NCBI GenBank assembly: GCA_907165135.1
Contig: OU015569.1
Coordinates: 868,001 to 932,000 of the forward strand
Direction of reading: 5' to 3'
Source of the DNA: Oikopleura dioica
Lineage: Eukaryota > Chordata > Appendicularia > Copelata > Oikopleuridae
Length of the DNA stretch: 64,000 nucleotides
The stretch's first letter is position 1. Each line of letters opens with the position of its first letter. Shown here in pieces: positions 44,604 to 57,100 of this stretch. The notes under the pieces were generated by a model. It was not told the DNA's origin, ran no database searches, and saw nothing but the letters and a program-made list of their open reading frames with translations. The position numbers and the translations under genes were made by a program.

Positions 44604-46242
44604 TTAGTCTAGATCGTCGACGTCTTCGTCGGCCGGGGGCGCAGCTGGTTTAGGAGGAGCTGATTTACTCGATTGGCTCTGTGGTTGGTTCATCATTCCA
44701 GAGAACATATCGTTGGCCATGTTCATTAGCGCGCCCATGTCGAGTCCAGCAGGAGGACCTAAATTGCGTTAGAGAGCACTTAGCACATCGTTTATCAAAA
44801 ATCAACACGAACACGTACCAGCAGAGTCGTCATCGTCATCGCTATCACTGGACAGCGGCCTGCCGCCCATCAAAGATCCGATAATGTCCATAAGTCCTCC
44901 TTGCGGGCGACTCTTTTTCTCAACAATTCCAAAATAAATTTCCCCGATTCGTATAATATATTCCATCAGAGTTGGATCGGGCTCCGCTAGGAAAGGCTAC
45001 CTTGGTTTACTTTTGAAGGATTCGGATAGGAACTCACTTGGTATGCGAAATTAAGAAATTTAAATGCCTTGACGTCTTTTGAATCTATCGTTTTTAGCAG
45101 GAAGAAGCAATAATTTAGTAGAGGGTAGTTGGAGGGAAATCGCGACTCGAGTTGGGGGTGGAAGCGGGAGAAAGCTTGAAGAAATTCGTTTGCAACGGGG
45201 ACTGTGTGCTGGTGAAGAAGTTGGAGGGTCATCTGCGTGCAGATTAGCTCGACCTCGCTCATGTTTCTCGAGCTATATTCTGTCAACTGAAGGTAACGGT
45301 GAGAAAAGGCAGCTGGAATAGGCAGCGCGTGAAGAAAACCTGTCTCAGGGTTTGGAAGACCTCTAATGAAAGCCGTAAAGCGGCTTCGTAAGTTATCTTT
45401 CCAATTAATTTTCAAATACTCATGAAGAAACCGCTAAGAAGCTATTCAGCTAATTCAGGACCCTGACTCAGGTTTCCATACAGGTTGCTGGGCATAAAGA
45501 AGATATTCCTTACCTGGGCTAGAAATTTGGCAATTTCGCGACCGTTTTCGGAGTACTGAAAGTGTTGCCTAGCCAAAGTGATCGTAACCGTAAAATCTTC
45601 CATGTTCTTCGCCGATCTCGCCTTGTCCGAGGCTTGGACGTAGTTTTGCGCAAAGGCAAGACGGGTCTTCGGGTGGCCCATCGGATTTTCGCAAATTTCG
45701 CCAGTGCGTTTGAGAATGCGCCGCTCGAACTGCTCGCGCTCGGGCTGCTCGAACTCGAGGCACTCGATCGTCGATTTGTGGATTTTGCCAATTTGCTCGT
45801 GATTCGTTTCCGTCAGTTTTTCCACATCGTCGAGGATGGAGCAATAAAGAAGACCAAGATCGGAGGCGGAGCCGCTCTGTTTCAACTCGTACAGCTCCAG
45901 AATGCCCTTTGTGATTAACTGCAGCGCGTCCTGGTGCTTCTTTGACGTTCTATAAACAATTGAAATCAAGAAACTTCCAGGATTCCGATTGTCTCTGACT
46001 GATTTTTGCTAGTATTCTCAAAACGTTCTGCTGAAAATCGTGAAGCTTGCCCAATAGTTGCTCAATTAGTTGAATAACAATCAGAATATGAGCGAAAATC
46101 ATTCAGTCAGCAATCAGAATAATCGAGAGAGACACCTGTATCTGGAAGCTAGTGTTCTAATCATCTGATGAGCTTCGTAGTATTCTCCTTCTGCGATTTT
46201 GGACGACAATCGCGCCTCGATTCGCGACACGCCTCTACTCAT
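44604..46242 (-). CDS. GET4: Golgi to ER traffic protein 4 (GET4)
   Basis: GET4 is part of the BAG6/GET4/UBL4A (yeast Get4-Get5) complex, which hands tail-anchored proteins to the GET3 ATPase. The chain is an alpha-solenoid collinear with vertebrate GET4. It starts SRGVSRIEARLSSKIAEGEY YEAHQMIRTLASRY. Later landmarks are SASDLGLLYCSILDDVEKL, GHPKTRLAFAQNYVQ, ARQHFQYSENGREIAKFLAQ, then LTEYSSRNMSEVELICTQ, the helix MEYIIRIGEIYFGI, GGLMDIIGSLMGG, and an acidic end (PPADEDVDDLD). A family A MITE (45313-45497) enlarges the FLAQ|LTEY intron, which keeps GTAAGG...CCTTCAG ends. A second intron of about 190 nt precedes TSKKHQ. It heads the minus-strand cluster and is divergent from RIF1. Confidence 0.9.
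45313..45497. mobile_element. Palindromic MITE, family A, in a GET4 intron
   Basis: The arms are GAAGAAAACCTGTCTCAGGG and CCCTGACTCAGGTTTCCATA. The outer part has diverged. The element lies inside a pre-existing intron rather than creating one, since donor and acceptor are both outside it. Confidence 0.8.
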
Positions 46243-47314
46243 TCCCTTTTCTTTCTGAAAATAGAAAATGAAAATCGGCTACATTGTAACTCATTTGAAA
46301 GTCATCATTTTCGGCTAAAGTAAAGAAGCTCAAGATTTCAAAGCTAGAATTTTTACTAGAAAAAATAGGATCAATTATTCTAGAGAATGAATTGACAGCT
46401 TTTTCAATACAAACTTTCCAGCTAAGAAGAAATTCTAGCTTCTTTCAGTCGGAAAAGAACTGAATTAGCTTCTGCAACTAAAACTATAATTTTTCACTAA
46501 AAACGAAAAATTTTATGTTTTTTAATTGAAGATTGGTTTTCAAAAACCGGGAACTTTGAGAAGATATTAATTTTTTGTTTAAATTTTTTTTAAATAATAA
46601 AAAATCAAAAGGAAGAAGGTAATCTTATCAAAATTATTTTTTAAGAAATCATAATGATAACTGAACCGCAAAAACCATCTCTACAACTTCTCTATAACAA
46701 GTGAAGGAGAGGAGGGTCTTTTTCTATGAGAAAATTCCCACGGTTGAAGAGAAGCAATTTCAAAAAGCGCGCGCAAATCAACGGCGCCTCTGATTGGCCC
46801 GCGCGTGGCGCAGCAGTCCTCCTGATTATCGGTGGATTACTGTAGCTCACTTCCACTGCCGGAGAAATTCGACAAAGAGAGAAGAAATAAATTAGAATTT
46901 TTTCTTGAGCCGATCAGGCTCATTTCTGGACTGATCCTAAAGGAACGGAATAAAATAATTAATCATATTATAAATATTGTTAGATAATTTGGTTAAAATA
47001 TTTTTTCTTAAATTTTTCAGAATCAATGATTTTAATGCGTCTTAGCGGAAATTTCAGGACAAAAAGTCGGTTTTTTCGAGAAAAAACGATAAAAATCTTA
47101 AATCTGGGAAAATACGGTTGTTGAAAAATTTGAACTCCGACAACTTTTTTATCGATAAATATCGTTGCTCTTGCGCTCCTCTTTTCTTCTTAAATTTTGA
47201 CAGTTGGAAAATTTCAGTTTCAAAACACAGAAATTCAGATTTTCGAATTTTCCTGTGTTCATATTTATTTGATTTTTAATCCGGCCAAAAAGGTTTACGA
47301 CAAATTACTGAGAA
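46243..47314. other. Divergent intergenic region between GET4 and RIF1
   Basis: About 1.07 kb separates the two start codons, which point away from each other. The region is AT-rich on the RIF1 side and has no other gene. It is the likely promoter region for RIF1 and for the nine-gene minus-strand cluster. Confidence 0.6.
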
Positions 47315-50300
47315 ATGGAGCGAGACAATTCCAAGCAATGGAAGGTTCTTCAAGGTAAGAAAAAATGACTCGAGCGAATGATTTGAATTTTCGACTTTCA
47401 GAGTGGCGGCGAAAGGGAGGATCGGTCCAAAATGACTCTGAGCTATACGGCCTCGGAAAGAGGTTCCTCTCGATCTGGCACGATACGAGCATCATGACCG
47501 ACGAGGAAATGCGCTCTTTCGGAAAGTATCTCTACGAGAAAGCGAAGCCGGAGGTCCAAGAAAAGTGGGGAAAAGTAATCGACAACTATTCTACCCACTG
47601 GGGCGCCAACGACAAACTCACCAAGTTAACTGTCAAGCAGGGCAAAAAGGTCCGCGACTACGAGAAGATGGAGGACGACAAAATCTCCAGAATGATAGGT
47701 AAGAAGGTTCCTGCTCAGCTTCCAGAGCTCAGATCCTCTCCTATTTCTCGTATTAATTTTTTTGCTTCTAGTCTGCTGGGAAATGGCCTTCCAGTGGCTG
47801 GGACCGTTGGCCGACTATCGCTCGCTGATCAAGCTCTGGCTCGCCTTCGGCGAGGAAATGGTCAACAACCGTTTAGCGAAAAACACCAAGCGAGACTGGA
47901 TTAAAGAAATGCTAGAGCTCTGGCCGCACTTCTGCTGGAACTTGCGCGAGCAGATCCACAAGCAGAAGTTCATGGCGCTCTCCGTCAAGCCGGGCTTCTT
48001 GACTGTCTTGCGCATGCATCGCGTCAAGGTCCTCTATGCGAGCGGACGCGCGCGCTACTACAACCTCCATCCGTGGGTGGCCGAGGACTACACTCAAACC
48101 TTCGGCGCTGCGCTCGACACCCTCCTCGCCGAGACCAGCTTGGGCGAAGAAGATGAACAACAGGACCGCGTCGATTTCGCCGTGCTGATGGTGATGTCGC
48201 TCTGCGGCGCAGAAGGCGAGAAGCTGCTCCTCGAGGGCGGCGCTTTCGAGAAGTTCGATGTCCATCCTCTCGATGTAAAGAACTGTACCAAGGAGACGTT
48301 CGTTCTCATGGCGCCTTCGCTGGCCAAGCATTCGATTAAAATTCTCTCACTGATCAGCACTGGCTTCGCCAACGACTCGCTGTTCCCTGGTGGCATCGAA
48401 CGAATTATGCTCATCCTGCTTTCGATGCTTGGAGGCTGTGGTTTGAAAGCGCTCTCTTCGATCGGCCGAATAACCGACTACCTGACCGAGCAGTGTTCCA
48501 AGAACAACAACTGGCTCATCAAACTCGTCTGCGATCACCTCCATGCCGATGTGTTGCGAAAACGATTCGTGGCTGATGATACCAAAGAAGGCCTCAACTC
48601 GATCGCCGGTCGACTCCTCAAAATCATGCTGATGACGATGAAGGCCGACGATGCCAAGGTGTTCGTCGAGTTAATGCTCAGTGGTAGCGACAGTCATTTG
48701 GCTGCTCTTGAAGAGGTCACCTCCATCCTCGAAGATTCCTGCGCCCGGCCAAGCAGCAAATCAAGTAAACTCAAAACCGGTGAAAAAGAGTTTACTATTG
48801 TTACTGCTTGGGTCGGAGGAGCTGAAAAGTTCAAAGAGCGACTCACTGCTGGTGGCGACGTCTCTTCAGAGAGAAATAGTTGCGACTTGAGGATCCTGAA
48901 AAACTTCTTGTGCCTGCCCTTCCGGGTCAAGAAGATGGATCAGATTGAAACTGGTGCGTTTAAAGCCGACTTCACCAAGCTTCTTCCAGCCATGTCTCGC
49001 GCTTGGAAGGAACTCTATCTGGCCGTTCGCTCCGGCGCTGCACTCGTCCGAGGGTTCAACTCAGACGACTTCAATGTTGAGATCGGCACGGTTATTGGCG
49101 AAGAGGGAGTGAAGAACTATCAGCTAGCGACCCCTCTTTCTTTCATTTTGAGCATGTTGGCGGCGTCAGAGTCTAAGAAGATCTTCGACAACGAATCCGG
49201 TGACGGAGGCAGCGAATTTACTAAATTCTCCCAGCTCGTCATAAATATCCTTGACGAAGCAACCGGTCGTCCCCTCGAGAACTTCTCATGCCGCGGTACT
49301 GTCAGCGCTCTGAAGATCATGCAAAAGCTGATCGACAACCATGGCGAAAAGGCAGTCATGGTCCTTGGCAACATCATCACCGAGTTCGCCAAGGTTGCTC
49401 TAGCGAACAAAAAGAGTCTCATGTGGACTAACGCCACCGATTGCATCATGGATGTCTTGGAATCCATTTCCACCGCCAACCGGACACCAGGTAGCAATGA
49501 ACAAAACTTTCAAAACTTAATCGATTCTTCTAGCAAAAACTTTTCCTGGCCTCGAGCCGCTTTTCTCTTTGCTCCTTTCCAAAAGTCCGTTCACCGAGTC
49601 TCCGAAGCTGTGGGAGAGTGCTGGCAGGCAAGCTTCCTCGAGGATCATAATCAACTGGATATGTCCGAAAACTTCTGGCAGTTGATTAAGGTAATTTTCA
49701 ACCGACATTTTCATAAATCCAAAACGTTGAAAGTTTCAACTGAAATTACTTAATTTGTTATCGAGCAAATCTGATTTTGTCTTTTTAGATCCACTACAAG
49801 ACTGGAGACTGGGATCCTCCATCAAAGTTTCAACTGAAGTTGGCCACTACTTCAGCGACTGTTAATCAATCAGCGTCTGTAGCTGCTGCAGTAGGTGAGA
49901 GTGAAAAAGGGCCGTCTACGCCAGTTCGTGGAGCTCAAGCGCGAAAGGTTGGAACTCCTCAACGCAAGAATGGCACTCCCCAGCGTCGAAACGGGACGCC
50001 TCAGCGTAATGGAGGCACGCCGCAGCGATACAACCGCCAACTCGCTGCGCTTCAAGGAGCGACCCAATCTTCTCCAAAACGCCACCAAATCGCCGCCGTG
50101 GCGCAGCTGGAATTATGTCTTCGACCATTCGCGACAACGGTGCCACCGCCGATTTCACCATTATTGATTCTCCGATCAGTTTCAATAAGAAAAATCTAAC
50201 CGCGGCCCAACGCGAAAAAATGAAGGAAAAAGTCGGAGGAACAGGTCGGAACTGCGCTCTACAATCACGTGGACGACTCACAGTCCCGCATGTCTCAGTA

Positions 50301-53300
50301 TCTCGGCACCGACTCGAATACACAAGCGTCTGACACTGCTACTCAGTCCATGCCCAACCGAAAAGCTTCCGTCGATATTGAACATATGGACGAAACTGCC
50401 ATGGATGGGACCAGCTTTTGGCGCAAAATCCGAGCGCCCACTCTACTGTGCTCGAGCCTGAGATAACTATGAAGCAGCCAGTCCCGCAGAAGGTACTATT
50501 CGTTAAAAATTCACGTTTCTATCAATTTTCAGGGAGAATCCACGAAGATCGCAGCTGTCGACGAGTCCAATATGACAGCTGGCTTGCCAAAGATCGACGA
50601 GAGCATCTCTGAGACGTCATTGCCAGCTCCGCCAGTCCCACCGAAGGTACTGACAAAAGTAAAATCAAGTTTCTATCATTTTTCAGGGAGAATCCACGAA
50701 GATCGCCCCTGTCGACGAATCCAACATGACGATAAACAAAACCTGCGACATGACAGCGGGAATCGGTCTTCAGGTAAAAACTATCGACACATTTGTGTTT
50801 ATCTATCTTCAAATTGTAGGGCATGCCCGAGAGCTCCTTCGAGGAGACGATGGACACGTCGGAATGGAACACTACAGCTGAGGTCAGGGTGGCTATTTTG
50901 GATTTGGGGGTTAGTTGGAATTGGATTGGATCCAATCCAATAAGGTTTGGATGGAATTTGGATGGCCAGGGTACCGGATTTTGTTGGGAAAAATTGGGCA
51001 ATTGGGGGAAATTGGGGAATTGGATCCAATAAAATATATACAGTTAAAACTCAAAAATTGGCCGGTTTTTAGATCCTTATTCAAGAAAAAAGCGGCCAAA
51101 TTTTGAGTTTTTTACCGGATAGCCAAGAGTCCACTTCTAAGAAGCAAATTTTCCAAATTTTCGAAAATGGGCATGATTTTCACGTTTTTGAACAATTTAA
51201 TTCAAATTTTTGCTTGTTTGAAGACATTTATTTTAGAAATTAGTCATTTTAAATAATTTTAACAGTCTAAAAAAGCTAAAAATGCCCAGGAATAGCATAA
51301 TTTAGGCGCAATTTTGATCCAAAATTTTCTATTATTGAAAAAGCGGCCAATTTTTGAGTCTTTTTCAGATTCTTAAATCAGTCAATTTCGACCAAAACCG
51401 GCCAAATTTCGAGTGGGCAAATTTTGAGTTTTCACTGTATCGCTTAACTATGCAAAGAAGGGTCATTTTCATGATAAAAATGAAAAATTTCGGATAAAAA
51501 ATCATTCTTTTGGCTATGTTGATCCTCCTTTCGGATAGAAACTAACTGTTTCGCTTCTTTTCAAAGTACTAAAAGCCTTGGAAAAATTGGAAATCCAATT
51601 GGATCTTATTGGAATTGGGGATTCTTGGGGAATTGGGTAATAATTGGATTGGGTTGGATTTTGGATGGATAGTTCCGACTCAAAATTTATTGGATGGAAA
51701 TTGGATGGCTAGACCCCAAAATTTTGTCCAAAATAGCCACCCTGGCTGAGGTTGCCCCTGCACAGGACCGGACGATGGATGTTACGTCGGGTATTGGCTG
51801 CCAAGTAATGAGTAAAACTTTTGTCCCTTTTTAAATTTTCTTAGATGACGTACATCGACTCGTCGATGGATGAGAGCATGGCCGCCACGACTATGACGAA
51901 GTTGCCGACGCCAAAGCAGCCTCGCTCAGAAAGAATGCAGAACGATTTAGAGGTCAAGACGAATGCCGAGAAAGTTGAAACTAAGGCTGAGGACGCACGG
52001 CTCGTGAAGAATATCGAGTGTGCTTGTCCCGAGACCTACTCGAGTGAGTATCCCAGCGATAGCATGAGTGAGGAAGGCAGCACACGAGTGCATGAAAATG
52101 AGGTTTGAAGTTAATGCTTTTTCATGGCATCACATTTCTTAAGGCTGTCGAGGAGGCTTCTCAAGAGTCGAAGGATGGCAAAGCAACGGAGAAGTCCGAA
52201 GAGCAACTCTCAGTTACTCTCGAACTGAAGGCGCTGCCCAAGCCGGTTTCTTCTCCCGAGAAACAGGGTCTTCCTAAACCCGTTTCTCCAAAGAAACCAG
52301 AGTCAAGCGAAGCTGATTCTGATGTTGTGGAAATGGAGGTACTTTGAGTTAAAATAGAGTCAAATTTCTAAAAACTTCATTAAGATTCCATCAACTGCGT
52401 CCATGTATGAAGTCGATGAAGACGCAGAAGCGAGCACGTGAGTATTTATTTTTTATTTCGCAGAAAATGAAAGCTTGGGCTCAATTTCAAATTTTAATGA
52501 GCTTTTTAGTCTTGACGAAGGGAGCCTAACGCCGGATCCTGTCGTCGATCTTCTCTCGCCTGACAGAACAGCGGACGACTATTCTGTTATCATCCTAGAT
52601 GATACAGTCGCGGAGGGCTCTGCAGAGCGAAAGAAAACAAAGGCTGCGCGAAAGTTAGACATGACACCACCGACTTCGCCCGATAGACTTTCGAAGCTCG
52701 CGATGGAAACGTCTCCCAAGAAGCTTTCTTCTCCTGGAAAAGATCCTTCCGAGGAGAAAAACACGACTGACATGAGCATGTCGCCTGAAAAGTTCGACGA
52801 ATTGCGCAAGGAAGCATCGACATCGGAAGCGAAGGACGAGAAGTCGGAGAAAAAGCCAACCTACCCACTTCCAAAGACTTGGAAGGACGAATTCGGTCAC
52901 GACGTTCCGTATTTGAGGAATGATCCGCGAAGGCCCAAGAATGAGTGGGAAATTATGGAAGAGGAGGACGAGAAAGAGCTAAGAGAGCTTATCAAGACCG
53001 ACAGCGAGGGAGAAGCGGAGCGGGATGCTCTTTGAGCCCTGCCTCCAAGCTCCACAAGGACCGATGGGAGGAAGCTAAGAAGAATCAGAAGCTCAACACG
53101 AGCATGACGATGTCAAAAGATCTCAAGTCCGGTCCCATCATGAAGCGGAAACGCTCTTCAGAGGGTTCTCGCCCAAGCAAGGTATTTTTCGCGCGAACTT
53201 TCTTTTTTCAATGATTATTCAGAAACATCGAGTCTCCTTCATCGACGAACAGTTCGGTGGCCCTGAGATCAGGCGAATTCCAAGCAACACCTCTTTGCCT

Positions 53301-53660
53301 GGCAGCTCTTCGCCAACCGCGCTGAAGCGTCGACCCAGCAGTGAGTCTATCCCTTCGCCTCGTTCTGAAAAGAGCCTCACTCGGACCGAGAAGATGCTCA
53401 GGATGGCCAGGCCTGAAGGGTCACCTCGAATGCGCCCGCTTCCGCCCTCGATTCCGGAGCCGACTACTAACGATCGCGAAGCCGCCTATAATGCTATCAA
53501 GGTATTATTTTTTAATTTAGCTTCGATTTAATTTGATTAATTTTAGGAGGCGATCAACGCGAACATCGAAAACGTCACTGACGAAGATCGACTTTCGCTG
53601 ATCACCAGAATTAGTCGCCGAAAACGACGAACCAGTTCTTCCAACTTGGGGCAAAGTTAG
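47315..53660 (+). CDS. RIF1: RIF1, replication-timing and double-strand-break repair factor
   Basis: RIF1 controls replication timing through protein phosphatase 1 (PP1) and acts with 53BP1 in break repair. The N-terminal 800 residues form a helical-repeat array. The vertebrate-like segment SRAWKELYLAVRSGAALVRG is the best anchor. The C-terminal part is disordered with GTPQR repeats. The key evidence lies near the end: SGPIMKRKRSSEG followed by SKKHRVSFIDEQ, the place of the SILK and RVSF PP1-docking motifs. RVSF is intact, while SILK has become PIMK. The first exon (MERDNSKQWKVLQ) joins EWRRKGGS across a short intron. An 868-nt intron at 50883-51750 consists of a hAT-like element. The frame changes three times between 50085 and 50425 without clear introns, suggesting base-level errors or unusual splicing. 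An AATAAA is at about 53886. Confidence 0.88.
50885..51744. mobile_element. hAT-like element forming an intron in RIF1
   Basis: The terminal inverted repeats are perfect for 18 bp (CAGGGTGGCTATTTTGGA and its complement). The target duplication GCTGAGGT is present at 50877-50884 and 51745-51752 without mismatch. The 860-bp interior has no transposase frame. It holds subterminal inverted motifs rich in TTGGAT and AATTGG. A CAGGG start and an 8-bp duplication are typical of hAT transposons. Confidence 0.95.
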
Positions 53661-54156
53661 AAAAACTGGAGAAATCTTCGTGCGCCCGATGTGTCACCAA
53701 TACCACCAGAAATCACCTCTCCTCTCTACGCACAGTCACTCACATCACCATCCAACTTCGCTACTCCGATTCAAAACCCTCCACAACTGTATAGACTGGT
53801 TCATTTACCTAACTGTATATAACTTATCTCATTCCAGTCTATTCACACTGCCATTTTAATATTAAAAGACCCTGTCAAAATTTAGAATAAATTTCAAATG
53901 GCTCACAAAACTACAAATGTTTACTTTGGTTGATTTCTATTGTGCAAAGTTAAGAAATACTTGCTAATAGTGGCAGATTTGCAGGTCAAATGCAACGATT
54001 TTCTGATTGATTATTATTTATTTACAGGAATCATGAGGAATGGCAAATTACTGATGTAACATTAGTTGTAATTATACCAGATAAGGGTCAAATAGTATTA
54101 TTTATCATGAAATAAGTTGTTCAAAGAAACTGAATTGCATTTTCTTTTCTTCGAAA
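53661..54156. other. Convergent 3' ends of RIF1 and the sulfatase
   Basis: About 500 bp with no gene. It contains AATAAA for RIF1 and AT-rich sequence that probably holds the sulfatase poly(A) site on the other strand. Confidence 0.6.
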
Positions 54157-57100
54157 TTAACAGTTGACGATGCCATATTTTACGAAGTTGGCCTCTCTTT
54201 CGGGCAGCCAGCGAGGAACCATGACGCACTTTCCGTCAAGACGGGGCATTTTCTAAAAAAAATTAGATATTTTCTTGCAGTTGTAAAAGAATAGCCGTGA
54301 TCATAAGGCCTCTTATTACCTTGAGCGGATAGTAACCGAGCAGACTGGCGTCCATATCATAATCAAGAGATCCTGGTCCGTCACCGGCATTCTCTGTATT
54401 CAAGATGGAGTTCACAGTGTGGTCCTCTCGCTGCGAGCCTGGAATATTGCTGCCTGGGACAGTGTACGCAGATGGAAGGCCTGCTTCTTCTAGGTATTTC
54501 AAGCACCCATTGACGTAGTAGTCGTCGTTGTTCGGCTGGATGTATCGAGATCCTCCTCCGTGAAGGTACTGAGACTCTACTCCGGCTGGTTCATTTGCCA
54601 TGTACGGACTGCTAGAGTCAATTCCTCGGACATTTGAAGCTTTAGATTGCAATGATCGTGGGTTAAGACCATTTCGGAGTCCCGAGAACTGATACTTTTC
54701 ATCTTTCGCTTCCTGACGCCAGAGAGCAGTGTCCTCCTGACCAGCAAAGGCCTTGAGTTTCTCGTCCAATTCCGGATAATGTGCCGCTCCTTCGATTTCG
54801 AGCATTACGTCCGCCATGCATTTGGCGAATTTAGCATATGCACCAAAGCCCTTGATCTCAATAGCTTCCTCGGCGCCTGGGAAACGCACAGCATCTTCAG
54901 CAGAGTCAACAATCTTGAAACCATTTCCGACAGAACCACTGTGCTCGGGCACCTTGCACTTGAGTGTATCTTCTTCGGCCTTTGGCTTGCAGAATCGACC
55001 ACGGATGTCTGGAATATCAAGCCGTGTGTATTGGCCAGGGGAAAGAATTGGTGATTCCGCACAGCGATATCCGACCTCGTAGTTTTCAGCAACCCAAGAG
55101 TTGAAAGTTGAAAGCTTTGGTTCAAACTTGTCCATGACCCAGACGACGTGTTCTGGTTTCAAGTAGTACATGTTATTCATTGGAGGAAGGGCTGAACGGG
55201 ATGATCGACGAAGGATAGATTTGTTTGCGCGTGGGATGATAGCAGATGCAGACATTGGGTTAGGAGAAGTATTTCTTCGCTTACGGGCAGCAGTCGTACC
55301 GTTGACTGGGCATTTGCAGGAGGCAGAGTTCACGCATCCTCGTGGACAGAAGGGCTCGTACGTGCTCATAGTGGAGAAGCCACCTTTGATCAAAATTCGT
55401 TTATTGAACTGTTCGACAACTTCAGCGGGATCCATTTTCATGTTGTTATTTGCGTCGTGGCGATGTTCAATGTCGAGCATGTTATCAATGTTGGAGAGAA
55501 GACAATCATTATCTTCGCATCCAGCGAGATTCTCGAAATACTCCATAGAGTAGTCATCGATATTGGTACTCTTTGGGAAGAGGAAGCGGCTGAATTTCAT
55601 GTTGAAGAACATTTTGTACGAGCCATCTTCGTTGAGTTTGAAGTCTGAGTTGCTTCGTTTGCACTCGAGGAAAGAATCGGAAGCGATGATGTCAGTCAAT
55701 CGAGCATCAGTGAGTCGGTCTGCTCCTCGAACAGTTCGCTGGACACGGAGAGCAGCAAAAACGAGACAAGGATCGTCACTCCTTGCTCCTTCAGTTTCGT
55801 CAAAGATCGGTAAATTCTCGAAATTACGGGATCTTGCCATGTAAAGCCGTCGGTTCTCTCTGAGAGCTGTAGCTTCAGCTAATTCCTGATTGAAATGGCT
55901 CTCGAAAATAGGTTCAGCAGCGTTGAACCTTTCAGTCCAGTATTCAGCTCGAGCTTCACGGTCGACAGAAGCGAAGTAATCCTTGAAGTCATCGGGGAAG
56001 GCTTTAAACAGCTCGAGAACGTTAGCTCGCTTTTCCATCCATCTAGCTGCTTTCTTTGCATTGACTTTTAAAATCTCGGCTGCTGAGTCGATGGGCTCAT
56101 TTCTTGGTTTCACGCATACATCGCTCTCACTGTTTCGGCATGGTCTGTCTTCAAGCTTGCCGTAATCAACGAGGCAGCAGTCGGTGACGTAGTCGGGAAC
56201 AGGAGTGGATTCCTTGCCTGAGCCGATTCCATGTGGATCCGGGTGCTTTTCAGGCTTTCCGTCTTGCAGTTTCTTTCCGTAAAGGTAATCAGTATTGATT
56301 GTATTTCCTCCAAGTCCTCGAGCAGACAAGACATCGAAACCATCTTCACGTGGGTTGTCAGCGGCCTGGAATGATCCTTGCTCGCGCATTGACTCCCAAA
56401 CATCGACATTGTACTCAGAATTACAAAGTTGTCGCTCACCCGGATTGATATTCAAGTCCCAGAGCTCGTAGAAATGATCTTTTTGACACATCCATCGCTG
56501 GTTGTCAGTGTGATTCTTTGGCAAATTCTTTCGTTCCATGACCAAATTCGAAAGATAAGGGTTCTCCATGTCTTCAGTGTAAACTGGAGCCCAAGTGCAG
56601 TGCTGGTAGAGTTCTTGATCTTGCCAGTTCTCAGGCTTTTCCTTGTCGGTTTTGCCGCCATTCGGATCACGTGGCCATTCGGCTTCGTTGTTCGGTCGAA
56701 GATGCTGAGCGTTTGGTCCAGTTCGTCGATCCTTTGGTGGATTCCATCGAACAAGCTTGTATCGACCCATTCGAAGCGAAATATCACCAAGTTTACCACC
56801 GAAAATCTCAGCTGGACGTCGATGGAACTTGCCAGTGTTTTTCGATTCGTCAGAAGCCTTGAAAGCGTCGAGGAAGGAATGAGAGTCTTCTGCCATGCAG
56901 CCATCGAATCCGAGGACGAGGCCAGTCTTTTCTTCGAGCGTGAGGAACTGATGATACATGTGGACAGATTCAAGTCCTCGTCGGAAGTCTCGTCGCTCAT
57001 CATCGGACATGGTGTCCCATGGACCGACATAGCTTGAGGATCCATCTTCGTTGGTCCGGTAGAAGAGGTTATTGATAGCGTGTCGTCCACCAGTTATCTC

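Noticed and set aside
47815-49497. Minus-strand open frames opposite RIF1
   Set aside because: They are antisense shadows of a strongly biased coding exon and lack splice structure or motifs.
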